Positions 34,543 to 43,347 of a DNA stretch of 55,705 nucleotides are shown here, in pieces. Position 1 is the first letter of the stretch. Each line of letters begins with the position of its first letter. The notes under the pieces were generated by a model. It was given only the letters and a program-made list of their open reading frames with translations, was not told where the DNA came from and ran no database searches. Position numbers and translations under genes: made by a program. Source of the DNA: Comamonadaceae bacterium (lineage in GTDB: Bacteria > Pseudomonadota > Gammaproteobacteria > Burkholderiales > Burkholderiaceae_C); assembly GCA_947485165.1 (NCBI GenBank), contig CANKRG010000007.1, positions 1 through 55,705 of the forward strand, in the 5' to 3' direction.

Positions 34543-36443
34543 TGTGCTGCTCCTGCTTGAGTTTGGCTGATTTCATGGGGGAAGTATTTTTGAACGCAGC
34601 GCACCGGGTTGGGTGCCGCTTGGCCGAGGCCGCAAATCGAGGCATCGGTCATCACCACGTTCAAGTCTTCTAAGGTGTCGTTGTCCCACACCTTGGCCTC
34701 CATCAAACGTGCCGCTTTCACGGTGCCGACGCGGCAGGGCGTGCATTGGCCGCAGCTTTCGTGCGCAAAGAAACGCATCATGTTCAAGGCGGCGTCACGT
34801 GCGCTGTCATGTTGACTCAGCACAATCACCGCGGCAGAGCCGATGAAACCACCCAGCGGCTGCAGTGTGTCAAAGTCCAAAGGCACATTGGCATGGCTGG
34901 CGGGGAAAATGCCACCTGATGCACCACCAGGCAGGTAGGCGTAAAGTTCATGGCCATCCAACATGCCCCCGCAATACTCGTCAACCAACTCCAGCAGGGT
35001 GATGCCCGCAGGCGCCAATTTCACGCCCGGGTGCTTGACGCGGCCGCTCACGCTGAAGCTGCGCAAACCTTTGCGGCCATTGCGGCCAAAACTGCTGAAC
35101 CATTGCGGCCCCAGCTGCACAATGTCGCGCACCCAGTACAGGGTTTCAAAATTGTGCTCCAGCGTCGGGCGGCCAAACAAACCGACTTGGGCGATGTAGG
35201 GCGGACGCATGCGCGGTTCGCCGCGTTTGCCTTCAATACTCTCAATCATGGCGGATTCTTCACCGCAGATGTATGCACCCGCACCTCGGCGCAGCTCGAT
35301 CAGGGGCAACTTGCCCACCAAAGCCGCTGGTGGGTTGGCTTGTAATTTAGCCAATTCAGCCGTCAGCAAGCGTCGGCAATCGTGGTATTCATCCCGCAGG
35401 TAGATGTAGCAGGCGTCGATGCCCACCACCATGGCGGCGACCAGCAAGCCTTCTAAAAACCGATGCGGGTCGCGCTCTAAATAGGTGCGGTCTTTGAAGG
35501 TACCCGGCTCGCCTTCGTCAATGTTGACCGCCATCAGCTTGGGGGCGGGCTGGTCGCGCACAATGCGCCATTTGCGTCCTGCAGGAAAGCCTGCGCCGCC
35601 CAAGCCACGCAGGCCAGAGTCTTCCATCGCTTTGAGGATGGGCTCTACGTCCAAGCTGCCGTTCGCCATATCGTTGGCAAGCTTGCTTGGCAGCGCGTAA
35701 CCGCCATGCGCCAGATAGGTGGCAAAATCGGTGTAGGCTGGCGGAAGCCGTGCATCGGCATGTTCGGGGTGCGGTGAAATGCTTTTTTCAGTCAATTCAC
35801 TTGTTATAAAATTAATAGCACCTTTAGCAATAAAAACGCCGGCTACATCGTTATTTGCTTCATTTTTAACGCTCTCCAGCGTGGCGTATGGCACGTTGCG
35901 TTGATGCACAGCCACCACAGGCGCTTGTTCGCAGCGGCCTAGGCAGGGCGCAGGAATCACCCGCATGCCTGGGTTGCCCAAAATAGCCGGCAAGCGTTTG
36001 AGTAAATCTTGCGCCCCTGCGAGCTCGCAAGACAAGCCGTCGCAAACGCGGATGGTCAGTGCGGGGGCCGTGCCATCCACGATCACATCGCCATCCCCTG
36101 TATCTTGTTTGATGCCTTTGACGACTTCAAAGTGGTGATAAAACGTGGCCACCTCGTACACCTCGGCCATGGGTATGTTCATTTCCTTGGCCAAGGCGAC
36201 CAGATGTCGCTCATGCAGGCAGCGGTAGGTGTCGTTCAGCAAATGCAGGTTTTCAATCAACAAATCGCGTCGGTAGCCCTCTGCTGGTCGCGCCCCAAGC
36301 AGCGCCACCACCTCAGCGCGGGAAATATCATCGGCCTGTCGGCCTTTGAGTTTGCTTTTCTGGCGAATACGTTCGCGCAGCTGGTCTGGGGTGGCTAGAA
36401 CGACGGAATTGACTGAGTTCATAACTGGAAGTGCGGCTGTCAT
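34539..36443 (-). CDS. Fused NuoE/NuoF-like formate dehydrogenase subunit (FdsG-FdsB fusion)
   Basis: A 634-residue fusion (from the ATG at 36443; another ATG at 36422 is possible, neither has a clear ribosome-binding site). The first 200 residues are the thioredoxin-like [2Fe-2S] part: EVYEVATFYHHF, CDGLSC and PAPCLGRC. The second part is the FMN/NADH module: GLRGLGGAGFPAGRKW, RRGAGAYICGEESAMIESIEG and the 4Fe-4S motif CGQCTPCRVGT. It passes electrons from FdsA to NAD+. In Cupriavidus fdsG and fdsB are separate genes. The linker between the parts is encoded by a repeat (35802-35847). Confidence 0.92.
   Translation of the reverse strand: MTAALPVMNSVNSVVLATPDQLRERIRQKSKLKGRQADDISRAEVVALLGARPAEGYRRDLLIENLHLLNDTYRCLHERHLVALAKEMNIPMAEVYEVATFYHHFEVVKGIKQDTGDGDVIVDGTAPALTIRVCDGLSCELAGAQDLLKRLPAILGNPGMRVIPAPCLGRCEQAPVVAVHQRNVPYATLESVKNEANNDVAGVFIAKGAINFITSELTEKSISPHPEHADARLPPAYTDFATYLAHGGYALPSKLANDMANGSLDVEPILKAMEDSGLRGLGGAGFPAGRKWRIVRDQPAPKLMAVNIDEGEPGTFKDRTYLERDPHRFLEGLLVAAMVVGIDACYIYLRDEYHDCRRLLTAELAKLQANPPAALVGKLPLIELRRGAGAYICGEESAMIESIEGKRGEPRMRPPYIAQVGLFGRPTLEHNFETLYWVRDIVQLGPQWFSSFGRNGRKGLRSFSVSGRVKHPGVKLAPAGITLLELVDEYCGGMLDGHELYAYLPGGASGGIFPASHANVPLDFDTLQPLGGFIGSAAVIVLSQHDSARDAALNMMRFFAHESCGQCTPCRVGTVKAARLMEAKVWDNDTLEDLNVVMTDASICGLGQAAPNPVRCVQKYFPHEISQTQAGAAQ
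35802..35847 (-). repeat. 46-nt interspersed element, in-frame copy in the fdsGB linker
   Basis: In gene orientation it begins TGTAGCCGGCGTTTTTATTG and ends GGTGCTATTAATTTTATAACA. By hand count 37 of 46 positions equal the copy at 20728, no gap. The codon that is TAA in intergenic copies is AAA here, giving VAGVFIAKGAINFIT. It sits precisely between the NuoE-like and NuoF-like domains. Confidence 0.85.
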
Positions 36444-36481
36444 ACAATTTGTAATACGATATTTGGTTGCTAATTCGCCTG

Positions 36482-36510
36482 AGTGTGGGCGCAATGGCCG
36501 TACCGGTCAA
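36482..36510 (-). promoter_or_regulatory. Weak sigma70-like promoter candidate for the fds genes
   Basis: On the minus strand TTGACC, 17-nt spacer, CACACT (3 of 6 matches to the -10 box). It lies about 40 nt upstream of the fdsGB start. Just before the start, TACAA-A-TTGTA forms a short inverted repeat, with its right arm running into the ATG at 36443. Confidence 0.3.
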
Positions 36511-36555
36511 ATTGAATCGAAACATGCATTCATTCAAAAAATAAATGATGCACTG

Positions 36556-36572
36556 CAGCATTTGAAATGCTG
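36556..36572. promoter_or_regulatory. Perfect palindrome between the LysR gene and fdsGB
   Basis: CAGCATTT-G-AAATGCTG is an 8-bp perfect inverted repeat with a 1-nt centre. It lies 14 nt past the LysR stop and about 110 nt upstream of fdsGB. It could be the binding site of the LysR protein or the stem of a terminator; a TTTATTTTTT run follows 12 nt later on the minus strand. A second imperfect TGCAT...ATGCA repeat lies next to it at about 36523-36552. Confidence 0.45.
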
Positions 36573-36586
36573 AGCTGATTGAATCC

Positions 36587-37534
36587 TCAACTTTTCAGCA
36601 AACCGCTATGCTCCGCAGCGTGTTTAAGCCAAATTTCGTCTTGCGCCAGCGCCATCGCCGCTTGTTGGGTGTGTGAGGTACGCAGACTTTGCGGCATCAT
36701 AAAACCAATGGGTGTCGCCACCAGGGGGCTTTCTAGCGGCAGCGCTTCCAGCTCGGCATAGCCGCGCACAGTATCCAACATGGCGCCTGGCAAAATGCTA
36801 CAAACTTCACCCGCGACAACCGACAAAGCCAGCGTCAGCAGCGAATTGGTTTCTATGATGGGTTTCGCGGTCACGCCAGCTTGCGCAAACGCGGCATCCA
36901 CAATCGTGCGGTTATGCATGTCAGGCGTTAGCAAACACAGCGGCAGGTTGCTGGCTTGCTGCCAAGTTATTTTGGCACCAATTTTCAGTCGGTTGTGTGC
37001 CTCTGGCTGGGCTGACTTTTGCACCAAAAAATAATGTTCGGTGTACTGCGCCAAGCTGCGTAAGCGCAAAGCTTTGGATTGCAGCCTATCCGTGTAGCCC
37101 AAAGCCACATCCAATGACAACTTTTCTAAGCCGTTTTCGATCTCGTCTGACGACATGGATAGCACCGTTGGCATGATGCCTGGGTGCTGTGCTTGCAGCA
37201 TCGCGGCAAAGCGAGCCGCAATGGGCACCGCAGTGGGCACAGCGCCGATAACGATATTTCCGACGGGTTTGTTTGCCACACTGCGTAAATCTTGCTGCAG
37301 CAGCTCCCGCTCATGCATCATGCGCTGCGCGGTGGCCAGCACACGCTCACCCTCAGGCGTCAAGCCGACAAACACCCGGCCACGGTTGATGATGGTGGTG
37401 CCAAACTCCTGCTCCAGCGCCCGCAGCGCATTGGACAGCGCTGGTTGCGTGATATGGCAAGCCAGCGCTGCTCTGCCAAAATGCTTGTGCTCATCTAAAG
37501 CGACAAGGTAGCGCAGCGAGGCAAGCAGGTTCAT
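36587..37534 (-). CDS. LysR-family transcriptional regulator
   Basis: A 315-residue regulator. The N-terminal winged helix-turn-helix reads SLRYLVALDEHKHFGRAALA then CHITQPALSNALRALEQEFG, followed by a linker helix and the periplasmic-binding-protein-like effector domain (VGNIVIGAVPTAVPIAARF, DVALGYTD, EVCSILPGAML). It lies upstream of and in the same direction as the fds genes with 143 nt between. This suggests it controls formate dehydrogenase expression; LysR proteins of fds operons are known in Burkholderiales. The effector (formate or other) is unknown. Confidence 0.9.
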   Translation of the reverse strand: MNLLASLRYLVALDEHKHFGRAALACHITQPALSNALRALEQEFGTTIINRGRVFVGLTPEGERVLATAQRMMHERELLQQDLRSVANKPVGNIVIGAVPTAVPIAARFAAMLQAQHPGIMPTVLSMSSDEIENGLEKLSLDVALGYTDRLQSKALRLRSLAQYTEHYFLVQKSAQPEAHNRLKIGAKITWQQASNLPLCLLTPDMHNRTIVDAAFAQAGVTAKPIIETNSLLTLALSVVAGEVCSILPGAMLDTVRGYAELEALPLESPLVATPIGFMMPQSLRTSHTQQAAMALAQDEIWLKHAAEHSGLLKS

Positions 37535-37559
37535 GGCAATGGCTTTGTCGAATCTCTAT

Positions 37560-38648
37560 TTACGTATCTTTAGAAATCTTGATGCTCGGAAACTTGCTCG
37601 AAAAATCTTTGTTCTTCGCCGCAATCGACACCGCCACTTGGCGTGCCACCGCTTTGTAGATGCCGGCGATCTCGCCATCAGGGTCGCTCACTACCGTAGG
37701 TTTTCCGTTGTCAGCTTGTAGTCGAATTTGCATATTCAGAGGTAAAGCACCTAGGTAAGCCATTTTGTAGTCGGCCGCCATCTTTTTGCCACCGTCAGCG
37801 CCAAAAATATGCTCGGTATGGCCGCAATTCGTACACACATGCACGGCCATGTTTTCCACAATGCCCAAAATCGGCACGCCGACTTTTTCAAACATTTTGA
37901 TGCCTTTTTTCGCATCCAACAGGGCAATGTCTTGCGGTGTTGTTACCACCACCGCGCCTGTCATCGGCACACGTTGTGACAAGGTGAGCTGAATGTCGCC
38001 TGTGCCAGGCGGCATATCGACGATCAAATAATCCAAATCTTTCCAATTGGTTTGGCGCAGCAGCTGTTCCAGAGCCTGCGTTGCCATCGGACCGCGCCAA
38101 ATCATGGCTTCGTCTTGCGCCACCAAAAAGCCAATGGACATGACTTGCACGCCGTAGTTTTCCAGCGGCTCCATGTTGGTGCCATCCAAACTCTCCGGTT
38201 TACCCGTAATACCCATCATCATCGGCAAGCTAGGGCCATAAATGTCGGCGTCCAGCAAACCGACGGACGCGCCTTCAGCCGCCAATGCCAAAGCCAAGTT
38301 CACAGCTGTCGTGCTTTTGCCGACGCCGCCCTTGCCGGAAGCCACGGCGACGATATTTTTCACATTCGGCAGCAACGCCACACCGCGCTGCACCGCATGC
38401 GCGGTGATTTTGCTGGTGATGTTGACCGACACGTTTTGCACGCCAGCCACGCCCTTGGCCGCTGCGATCAGCGCTTTGCGAAAACCCGCCATTTGGCTTT
38501 TGGCGGGGTAGCCCAGCTCCACGTCAAAAGCGACATCGCCGTCTGTCACAGTCAGGTTTTTAAGCGCTTTGCTGGTGACGAAATCACGACCTGTGTTCGG
38601 ATCTACGACGGTTTGCAGGGCTTGCAGAAGTTGTTCTTGGGTGGCCAT
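37560..38648 (-). CDS. apbC: Iron-sulfur cluster carrier ATPase ApbC/Mrp
   Basis: A 362-residue P-loop protein that binds and transfers 4Fe-4S clusters. The N-terminal MIP18/DUF59 domain (residues 1-85) is followed by VASGKGGVGKSTTAVNLALALA (deviant Walker A), DADIYGPSLPMM, DMPPGTGDIQLTLSQ and the cluster CxxC in HVCTNCGHTEHIFG. Length is typical. It neighbours iron-sulfur-rich formate dehydrogenases, but the same gene is a common neighbour of metG, which is divergent here. Confidence 0.95.
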   Translation of the reverse strand: MATQEQLLQALQTVVDPNTGRDFVTSKALKNLTVTDGDVAFDVELGYPAKSQMAGFRKALIAAAKGVAGVQNVSVNITSKITAHAVQRGVALLPNVKNIVAVASGKGGVGKSTTAVNLALALAAEGASVGLLDADIYGPSLPMMMGITGKPESLDGTNMEPLENYGVQVMSIGFLVAQDEAMIWRGPMATQALEQLLRQTNWKDLDYLIVDMPPGTGDIQLTLSQRVPMTGAVVVTTPQDIALLDAKKGIKMFEKVGVPILGIVENMAVHVCTNCGHTEHIFGADGGKKMAADYKMAYLGALPLNMQIRLQADNGKPTVVSDPDGEIAGIYKAVARQVAVSIAAKNKDFSSKFPSIKISKDT

Positions 38649-38779
38649 AAAGGTAAATCAGTTCAAAAAAAGAGGAGGAAAAACGCTAGTTTAGGGTGCT
38701 TAAGTGCGAATAATGCTAGAAGTGTAACGACAACCCATAAAATAACTGCTTAGCTTCAAAAGATACCCTTTTTACTCCC

Positions 38780-40936
38780 ATGACCGCCCCACGCCAACTT
38801 TTCGTCACCACCGCACTGCCGTACGCCAACGGAAACTTCCACATCGGCCACATCATGGAATACATCCAGGCCGATATATGGGTGCGGTTTCAGCGCATGC
38901 AGGGGAATGCGGTTAATTTTGTAGGCGCGGACGACACCCACGGCGCACCCATCATGATTGCGGCTGAAAAAGCGGGCAAAACACCGCAGCAGTTTGTGGC
39001 TGACATAGCTGCCGGACGTAAGCAATATTTAGACGGTTTTCACATCAGTTTTGACAACTGGCACAGCACCGATGCGCCAGAAAACCATGAGCTGGCGCGC
39101 CAAATCTACTGCGATTTGCGTGACCGCGCGGATGGCTCGCTGATTGAAACCAAGACGATTGAACAGTTTTTCGATCCCGAGAAAAACATGTTCCTGCCAG
39201 ACCGCTACATCAAAGGTGAGTGCCCGAAGTGCCACAGCAAAGACCAGTACGGCGACAACTGCGAAAACTGCGGTGCTGTCTATGCGCCTACAGACCTGAT
39301 CAACCCGTTTTCTACGCTGTCTGGCGCACGGCCCGAGCTCAAAAACTCCGAGCATTTTTTCTTCAAGCTCTCAGACCCGCGCTGTGTCGAGTTTTTAGAG
39401 AAATGGACGCAAGATGGTAAGTTGCAACCTGAAGTCGCCAACAAGGTCAAAGAGTGGTTCTCCGTCCGCACCAACCCCGACGGCAGCACCTCAGAAGGCC
39501 TGGGCGACTGGGATATTTCGCGCGACGCACCGTACTTTGGTGTTGAAATCCCTGACGCACCGGGCAAATACTTCTATGTTTGGTTGGACGCACCTGTGGG
39601 TTACTTGGCATCGTTGAAGAATCTACTGGATAAACGTTCAGTGATAGATCCGCAAAGCCCAAGTTACGAGGCTTACATGGCGAACCTGAATTTGGAGCAA
39701 TACCACTTCATCGGCAAAGACATTGTCACCTTCCACACCCTATTTTGGCCCGCCATGCTGCACTTCAGCGGTCGCAAAGCCCCAACCAACATCTTCGTCC
39801 ACGGCTTTTTGACCGTCAACAACGGTGAAAAGATGAGCAAAAGCCGAGGAACGGGCTTGGATCCGCTCAAATACCTGAGTTTGGGGATGAACCCGGAGTG
39901 GCTGCGCTATTACTTGGCTGCCAAGCTGTCAGCCCGCAATGAAGACATCGATTTCAATGCCGACGACTTTATGGCGCGGGTGAACAGCGACCTGGTGGGT
40001 AAATACATCAACATCGCCAGCCGGGCGGCCGGCTTCTTGGCCAAGAAGTTCGATCATAAATTGGGTGCCATTTCTGACGATGGCCGGCAATTAATAAGCC
40101 TGATCAGCTCTCAAAAAGAGAGCATGGCTGAGTTGTACGAAACCCGCGACTTTGGCAAAGTGCTGCGCGAAACCATGCTCTTGGCAGACCGTGTGAACGT
40201 GTACGTGGACGCCAACAAACCTTGGGAATTGGCAAAAAAAGAGGGCATGGAAGCACGTCTTCACGATGTTTGCACAGTGTGTATCGAGGCTTTCAGATTG
40301 CTCACGATCTACCTCAAACCCGTCTTGCCGCAGTTGGCCGCAGGCGTTGAGCAGTTTTTGAAAACTGCACCGTTCACCATCCAAGACGCTGCAACGCAGC
40401 TGGGCGCGGGACATGGCATTGGCGATTACGTGCATTTGATGCAGCGCGTCGATAGCAAGCAGTTGGACGCCCTTTTTGAGGTGATAAATATGCCTCTAGC
40501 CGTTGAATTAATTGCCAGTATTGCTATTAAATCAGGAGTAAAAGCGGCTCCTGAAGCAGCTTCAGATGCCAAATCCGAGATCATCACCATCGACGATTTC
40601 GCCAAAATCGACCTGCGGATCGCCAAAATCGTCAACTGCGAAGCGGTCGAAGGCAGCACCAAGCTGCTGCGGCTGACATTGGACGTGGGCGAGGTGGACG
40701 ATGCGGGGCAGGCTAAGACCCGCAATGTCTTCAGCGGCGTCGCCAGCAGCTACGCGCCAGCCGATTTGATCGGCAAACACACGGTGATGGTGGCCAACCT
40801 GGCACCGCGAAAAATGAAGTTTGGCATGTCCGACGGCATGGTCTTAGCCGCCAGCGCGGCGGATGAAAAAGCGCAGCCGGGTATTTATGTTTTGGAGCCT
40901 ATGGTTGGCGCTTTGCCAGGAATGAGAGTGAAATAA
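38780..40936 (+). CDS. metG: Methionyl-tRNA synthetase
   Basis: A 718-residue class I synthetase. Catalytic motifs: [17 protein letters not shown] (HIGH) and [10 protein letters not shown] (KMSKS). The zinc knuckle is [18 protein letters not shown]. The C-terminal OB-fold dimerisation/tRNA-binding domain starts about residue 600 ([20 protein letters not shown]). The linker before it contains [18 protein letters not shown], encoded by a 46-nt repeat copy. The start is the ATG at 38780 with no obvious ribosome-binding site. Oriented away from apbC with 131 nt between. Confidence 0.97.
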   Translation: MTAPRQLFVTTALPYANGNFHIGHIMEYIQADIWVRFQRMQGNAVNFVGADDTHGAPIMIAAEKAGKTPQQFVADIAAGRKQYLDGFHISFDNWHSTDAPENHELARQIYCDLRDRADGSLIETKTIEQFFDPEKNMFLPDRYIKGECPKCHSKDQYGDNCENCGAVYAPTDLINPFSTLSGARPELKNSEHFFFKLSDPRCVEFLEKWTQDGKLQPEVANKVKEWFSVRTNPDGSTSEGLGDWDISRDAPYFGVEIPDAPGKYFYVWLDAPVGYLASLKNLLDKRSVIDPQSPSYEAYMANLNLEQYHFIGKDIVTFHTLFWPAMLHFSGRKAPTNIFVHGFLTVNNGEKMSKSRGTGLDPLKYLSLGMNPEWLRYYLAAKLSARNEDIDFNADDFMARVNSDLVGKYINIASRAAGFLAKKFDHKLGAISDDGRQLISLISSQKESMAELYETRDFGKVLRETMLLADRVNVYVDANKPWELAKKEGMEARLHDVCTVCIEAFRLLTIYLKPVLPQLAAGVEQFLKTAPFTIQDAATQLGAGHGIGDYVHLMQRVDSKQLDALFEVINMPLAVELIASIAIKSGVKAAPEAASDAKSEIITIDDFAKIDLRIAKIVNCEAVEGSTKLLRLTLDVGEVDDAGQAKTRNVFSGVASSYAPADLIGKHTVMVANLAPRKMKFGMSDGMVLAASAADEKAQPGIYVLEPMVGALPGMRVK
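40495..40540 (+). repeat. 46-nt interspersed element, in-frame copy in the metG linker
   Basis: It begins TCTAGCCGTTGAATTAATTG and has TTGCTATTAAAT in its right half. By hand count 30 of 46 positions equal the 20728 copy. The upstream flank GATAAATATG is identical to that of the 7364 copy, which extends the match. Codon 8 of the element is AGT instead of TAA. It encodes residues about 573-587 in the linker between the catalytic/anticodon part and the OB domain. Confidence 0.8.
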
Positions 40937-41005
40937 GGGTGAAGTAAGGACTCACTTATGGCTTGAAATCGTCGTTTGTAAGTGCAGATTTGAAAGGGAA
41001 TAAGT

Positions 41006-42727
41006 TTGAAGCATTTAGACTTTCACCCTAAGCTGGTTGATACCCTAAAAAGTTACGACAAAGCGCAGTTTGGGCGTGACGTGACCGCTGGCATCACGGT
41101 CGGCGTGGTGGCGCTGCCGCTGTCTATGGCCTTTGCCATTGCCAGTGGCTTGAAACCCGAAGCGGGCATTTTCACCGCCATCATCGCAGGCTTCATCATC
41201 TCCGTTTTAGGTGGCAGCAAGGTGCAAATCGGCGGGCCGGCCGGCGCGTTTATTGTGATCGTTTATGGCATGGTCGAGCGCTTTGGCGTGGCGAACTTGA
41301 TCATTGCCACCGCCATGTCGGGCGTGTTGCTGTTTGTCATGGGTATGTTCAAGCTGGGCAGTTTGATTCGTTTTATCCCTATATCGGTGGTGATTGGCTT
41401 CACCAACGGCATTGCGGTGTTGGTGGGGTTGTCACAAATCAAAGACTTTTTGGGACTGAAAGTGGGCAACATGCCAGCTGACTTTTTTGGCATCATCAGC
41501 ACCCTTTACAACAACTTGTCCAGTTGGAGTCCGCAGACGGTGCTGGTCTCAGTCGGTTCGCTGGCCATCATCGTGCTGTGGCAAGTCGGTTTGACCAGAT
41601 GGTTGAAAAGACCTGGCCAAACGAATCAAGTCAAAACTGAGCTGCATGGCAAATTGGGTAACAAAATCACCTCAGTCGCCGTTATTTTGCCGGGTGCAAT
41701 AGTGGCATTGGTGTTGGCAACGTTGGTCGTCAGCCTGTCGGGTTTGCAAGTGGAGACGATTGGCAGCAAGTTTGGAGGCATTCCTGCGACATTGCCAGCC
41801 TTTGTGTGGCCAGATTTCACCTGGCAGAGCGCCCGTTTTTTGCTGATTCCTACGCTTACCTTGGCGCTTTTGGGCGCGATTGAATCATTGCTTTGCGCCC
41901 GCGTGGCCGATGGCCTGATGGGTGACCGCCACAACCCCAACCAAGAGCTGATGGCGCAAGGCATCGCCAACTTTGTCACCCCGTTTTTCGGCGGCATGCC
42001 CGCTACGGGCACGGTGGCGCGCACCATGACCAATATCAAAAGCGGGGCGGTTAGTCCAGTGGCAGGCATGGTGCATGCCGTGGTCTTGCTCATCATCGTG
42101 CTGGTCGCCGCGCCGCTGGCCAACCATGTGCCGTTGGCGACCTTGTCGGCAATTTTGATGTTTGTAGCCTGGAACATGGGCGAATGGCGCGAGTTTTTGC
42201 ACCTGCGCCAGCTGCGAAAATCGTACGGCGCCACGCTGGTGGCGGTGTTTTTGTTGACGGTGATTTTTGACTTGACCGTCGCTGTGGAAGCGGGGTTGAT
42301 TGCGGCGTGTTTGATCTTTATCTACCGTATTTCCAGCCTGTCCCGTTACGAGGCGGTGAGTGCCGAAGCGCAGCCCGCCTTGGCTAATTTGCAAGGCCAA
42401 GTAGACGCCTATCGCCTGTATGGCGCTTTGTTTTTTGGTACGGTTAAGTTGTTAGAAGACATTGAAGTCAAACTGCCCTCGTACGCTTTGGTGCTAGACC
42501 TGAAAAACGTGATCTACCTGGACCCCACAGGCGTCGATACGCTGAGCAGCCTGGCCCGTAAATGCCGCAAAGAGCGGGTGCGGCTGCTGGTGTGTGGCTT
42601 GGCGTATCAACCGCTGGAGATGGCCGAGCGCGGCGGTTTGCTGAAAACATTAAGAGCGAATGATCTTTACCCCAATCTAGACAGCGGTATCACTGCCGCC
42701 ACGACAGCAGCTTCACCCATAGACTGA
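41006..42727 (+). CDS. SulP-family inorganic anion transporter with STAS domain
   Basis: A 573-residue membrane transporter (SLC26A/SulP) for sulfate, bicarbonate or dicarboxylates. The first membrane segments contain DVTAGITVGVVALPLSMAFAIASGLKPEAG and VQIGGPAGAFIVIVYG, family hallmarks. GGMPATGTVARTMTNIKSGA is the conserved central motif. From about residue 450 a STAS domain ends the protein (LVLDLKNVIYLDPTGVDTL). The start is TTG after AAGGGAATAAG. The substrate cannot be told from sequence alone. Confidence 0.92.
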   Translation: MKHLDFHPKLVDTLKSYDKAQFGRDVTAGITVGVVALPLSMAFAIASGLKPEAGIFTAIIAGFIISVLGGSKVQIGGPAGAFIVIVYGMVERFGVANLIIATAMSGVLLFVMGMFKLGSLIRFIPISVVIGFTNGIAVLVGLSQIKDFLGLKVGNMPADFFGIISTLYNNLSSWSPQTVLVSVGSLAIIVLWQVGLTRWLKRPGQTNQVKTELHGKLGNKITSVAVILPGAIVALVLATLVVSLSGLQVETIGSKFGGIPATLPAFVWPDFTWQSARFLLIPTLTLALLGAIESLLCARVADGLMGDRHNPNQELMAQGIANFVTPFFGGMPATGTVARTMTNIKSGAVSPVAGMVHAVVLLIIVLVAAPLANHVPLATLSAILMFVAWNMGEWREFLHLRQLRKSYGATLVAVFLLTVIFDLTVAVEAGLIAACLIFIYRISSLSRYEAVSAEAQPALANLQGQVDAYRLYGALFFGTVKLLEDIEVKLPSYALVLDLKNVIYLDPTGVDTLSSLARKCRKERVRLLVCGLAYQPLEMAERGGLLKTLRANDLYPNLDSGITAATTAASPID

Positions 42728-43282
42728 TTAAGGCTGCGTTGAAGCTTTGATGGCTGCGCCATCCACCACCGACCCCGTTGAAATCACTTTCAAATCAGGG
42801 TTGAAAATGACGGTGAAGATTTTGCTGTCGGTCACATTCGGGCCATCCATGTAGCGCCAGTCATAGTGCCACTTCATTTGCAGCTCATACGGGGTGATTT
42901 TCATGGGCTTGCCCAGCAGTTTGCGCACATCTTCCATCATCATGCCGGGCGTGATTTTGGCGAAGTTTGTTGGCGTCAGCACTTGGCGCAGGGCGCTCAT
43001 TTTGCCGTCTGCGCCAATGGTGATCATGTAGTTTTGCGTGCCGGCGGGCTGGCGGTTGTATTCCAAAATTTTCGCACCGTTTTCGCCATCCCAAATTTTC
43101 TCAGGTTCACCAAACTTCATTTTCACGTCGCCCTCAGAGGCCACGCCTTCTTCCAGCTGCGAAATGCGCTGGTTGTCACAAGCTGGCAAAAAGACGGCCA
43201 AACTTGCCAACAGCATCAAAACACTGATTTTTCTGAAAACAGAATCAGGAAATGAATCCAAAAAGTGATTAAAAATGAACAC
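42728..43282 (-). CDS. BamE-like outer-membrane lipoprotein
   Basis: A 184-residue lipoprotein. The ORF track runs to 43345, overlapping the upstream region of the divergent gene; I prefer the GTG at 43282 (GGGGT upstream), which gives FRKISVLMLLASLAVFLPAC as signal peptide with lipobox LPAC. The SmpA/BamE-type fold is suggested by LEEGVASEGDVKMKFGEP and ITPGMMMEDVRKLLGKPMKI, two G-x2-x3-V-x2-x-G-x-P repeats. BamE proteins belong to the outer-membrane protein assembly machine, but this longer, duplicated form may do something else. The start is uncertain. Confidence 0.72.
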   Translation of the reverse strand: MFIFNHFLDSFPDSVFRKISVLMLLASLAVFLPACDNQRISQLEEGVASEGDVKMKFGEPEKIWDGENGAKILEYNRQPAGTQNYMITIGADGKMSALRQVLTPTNFAKITPGMMMEDVRKLLGKPMKITPYELQMKWHYDWRYMDGPNVTDSKIFTVIFNPDLKVISTGSVVDGAAIKASTQP

Positions 43283-43347
43283 GTGCGACACCCCGTAAAA
43301 TGGTGGAAATTCCGCAATTCTAGTGAAATTGAACCGAGAGCTCATTT

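Noticed and set aside
38649-38779. Repeat copy between apbC and metG
   Set aside because: TGCGAATAATGCTAGAAG resembles the left block in reverse, but the right half is missing.
40089-40125. GCTCTC-AAAAA-GAGAGC hairpin in metG as another repeat
   Set aside because: Only a 6-bp hairpin; the protein length at this site looks normal for MetG and the element blocks are absent.
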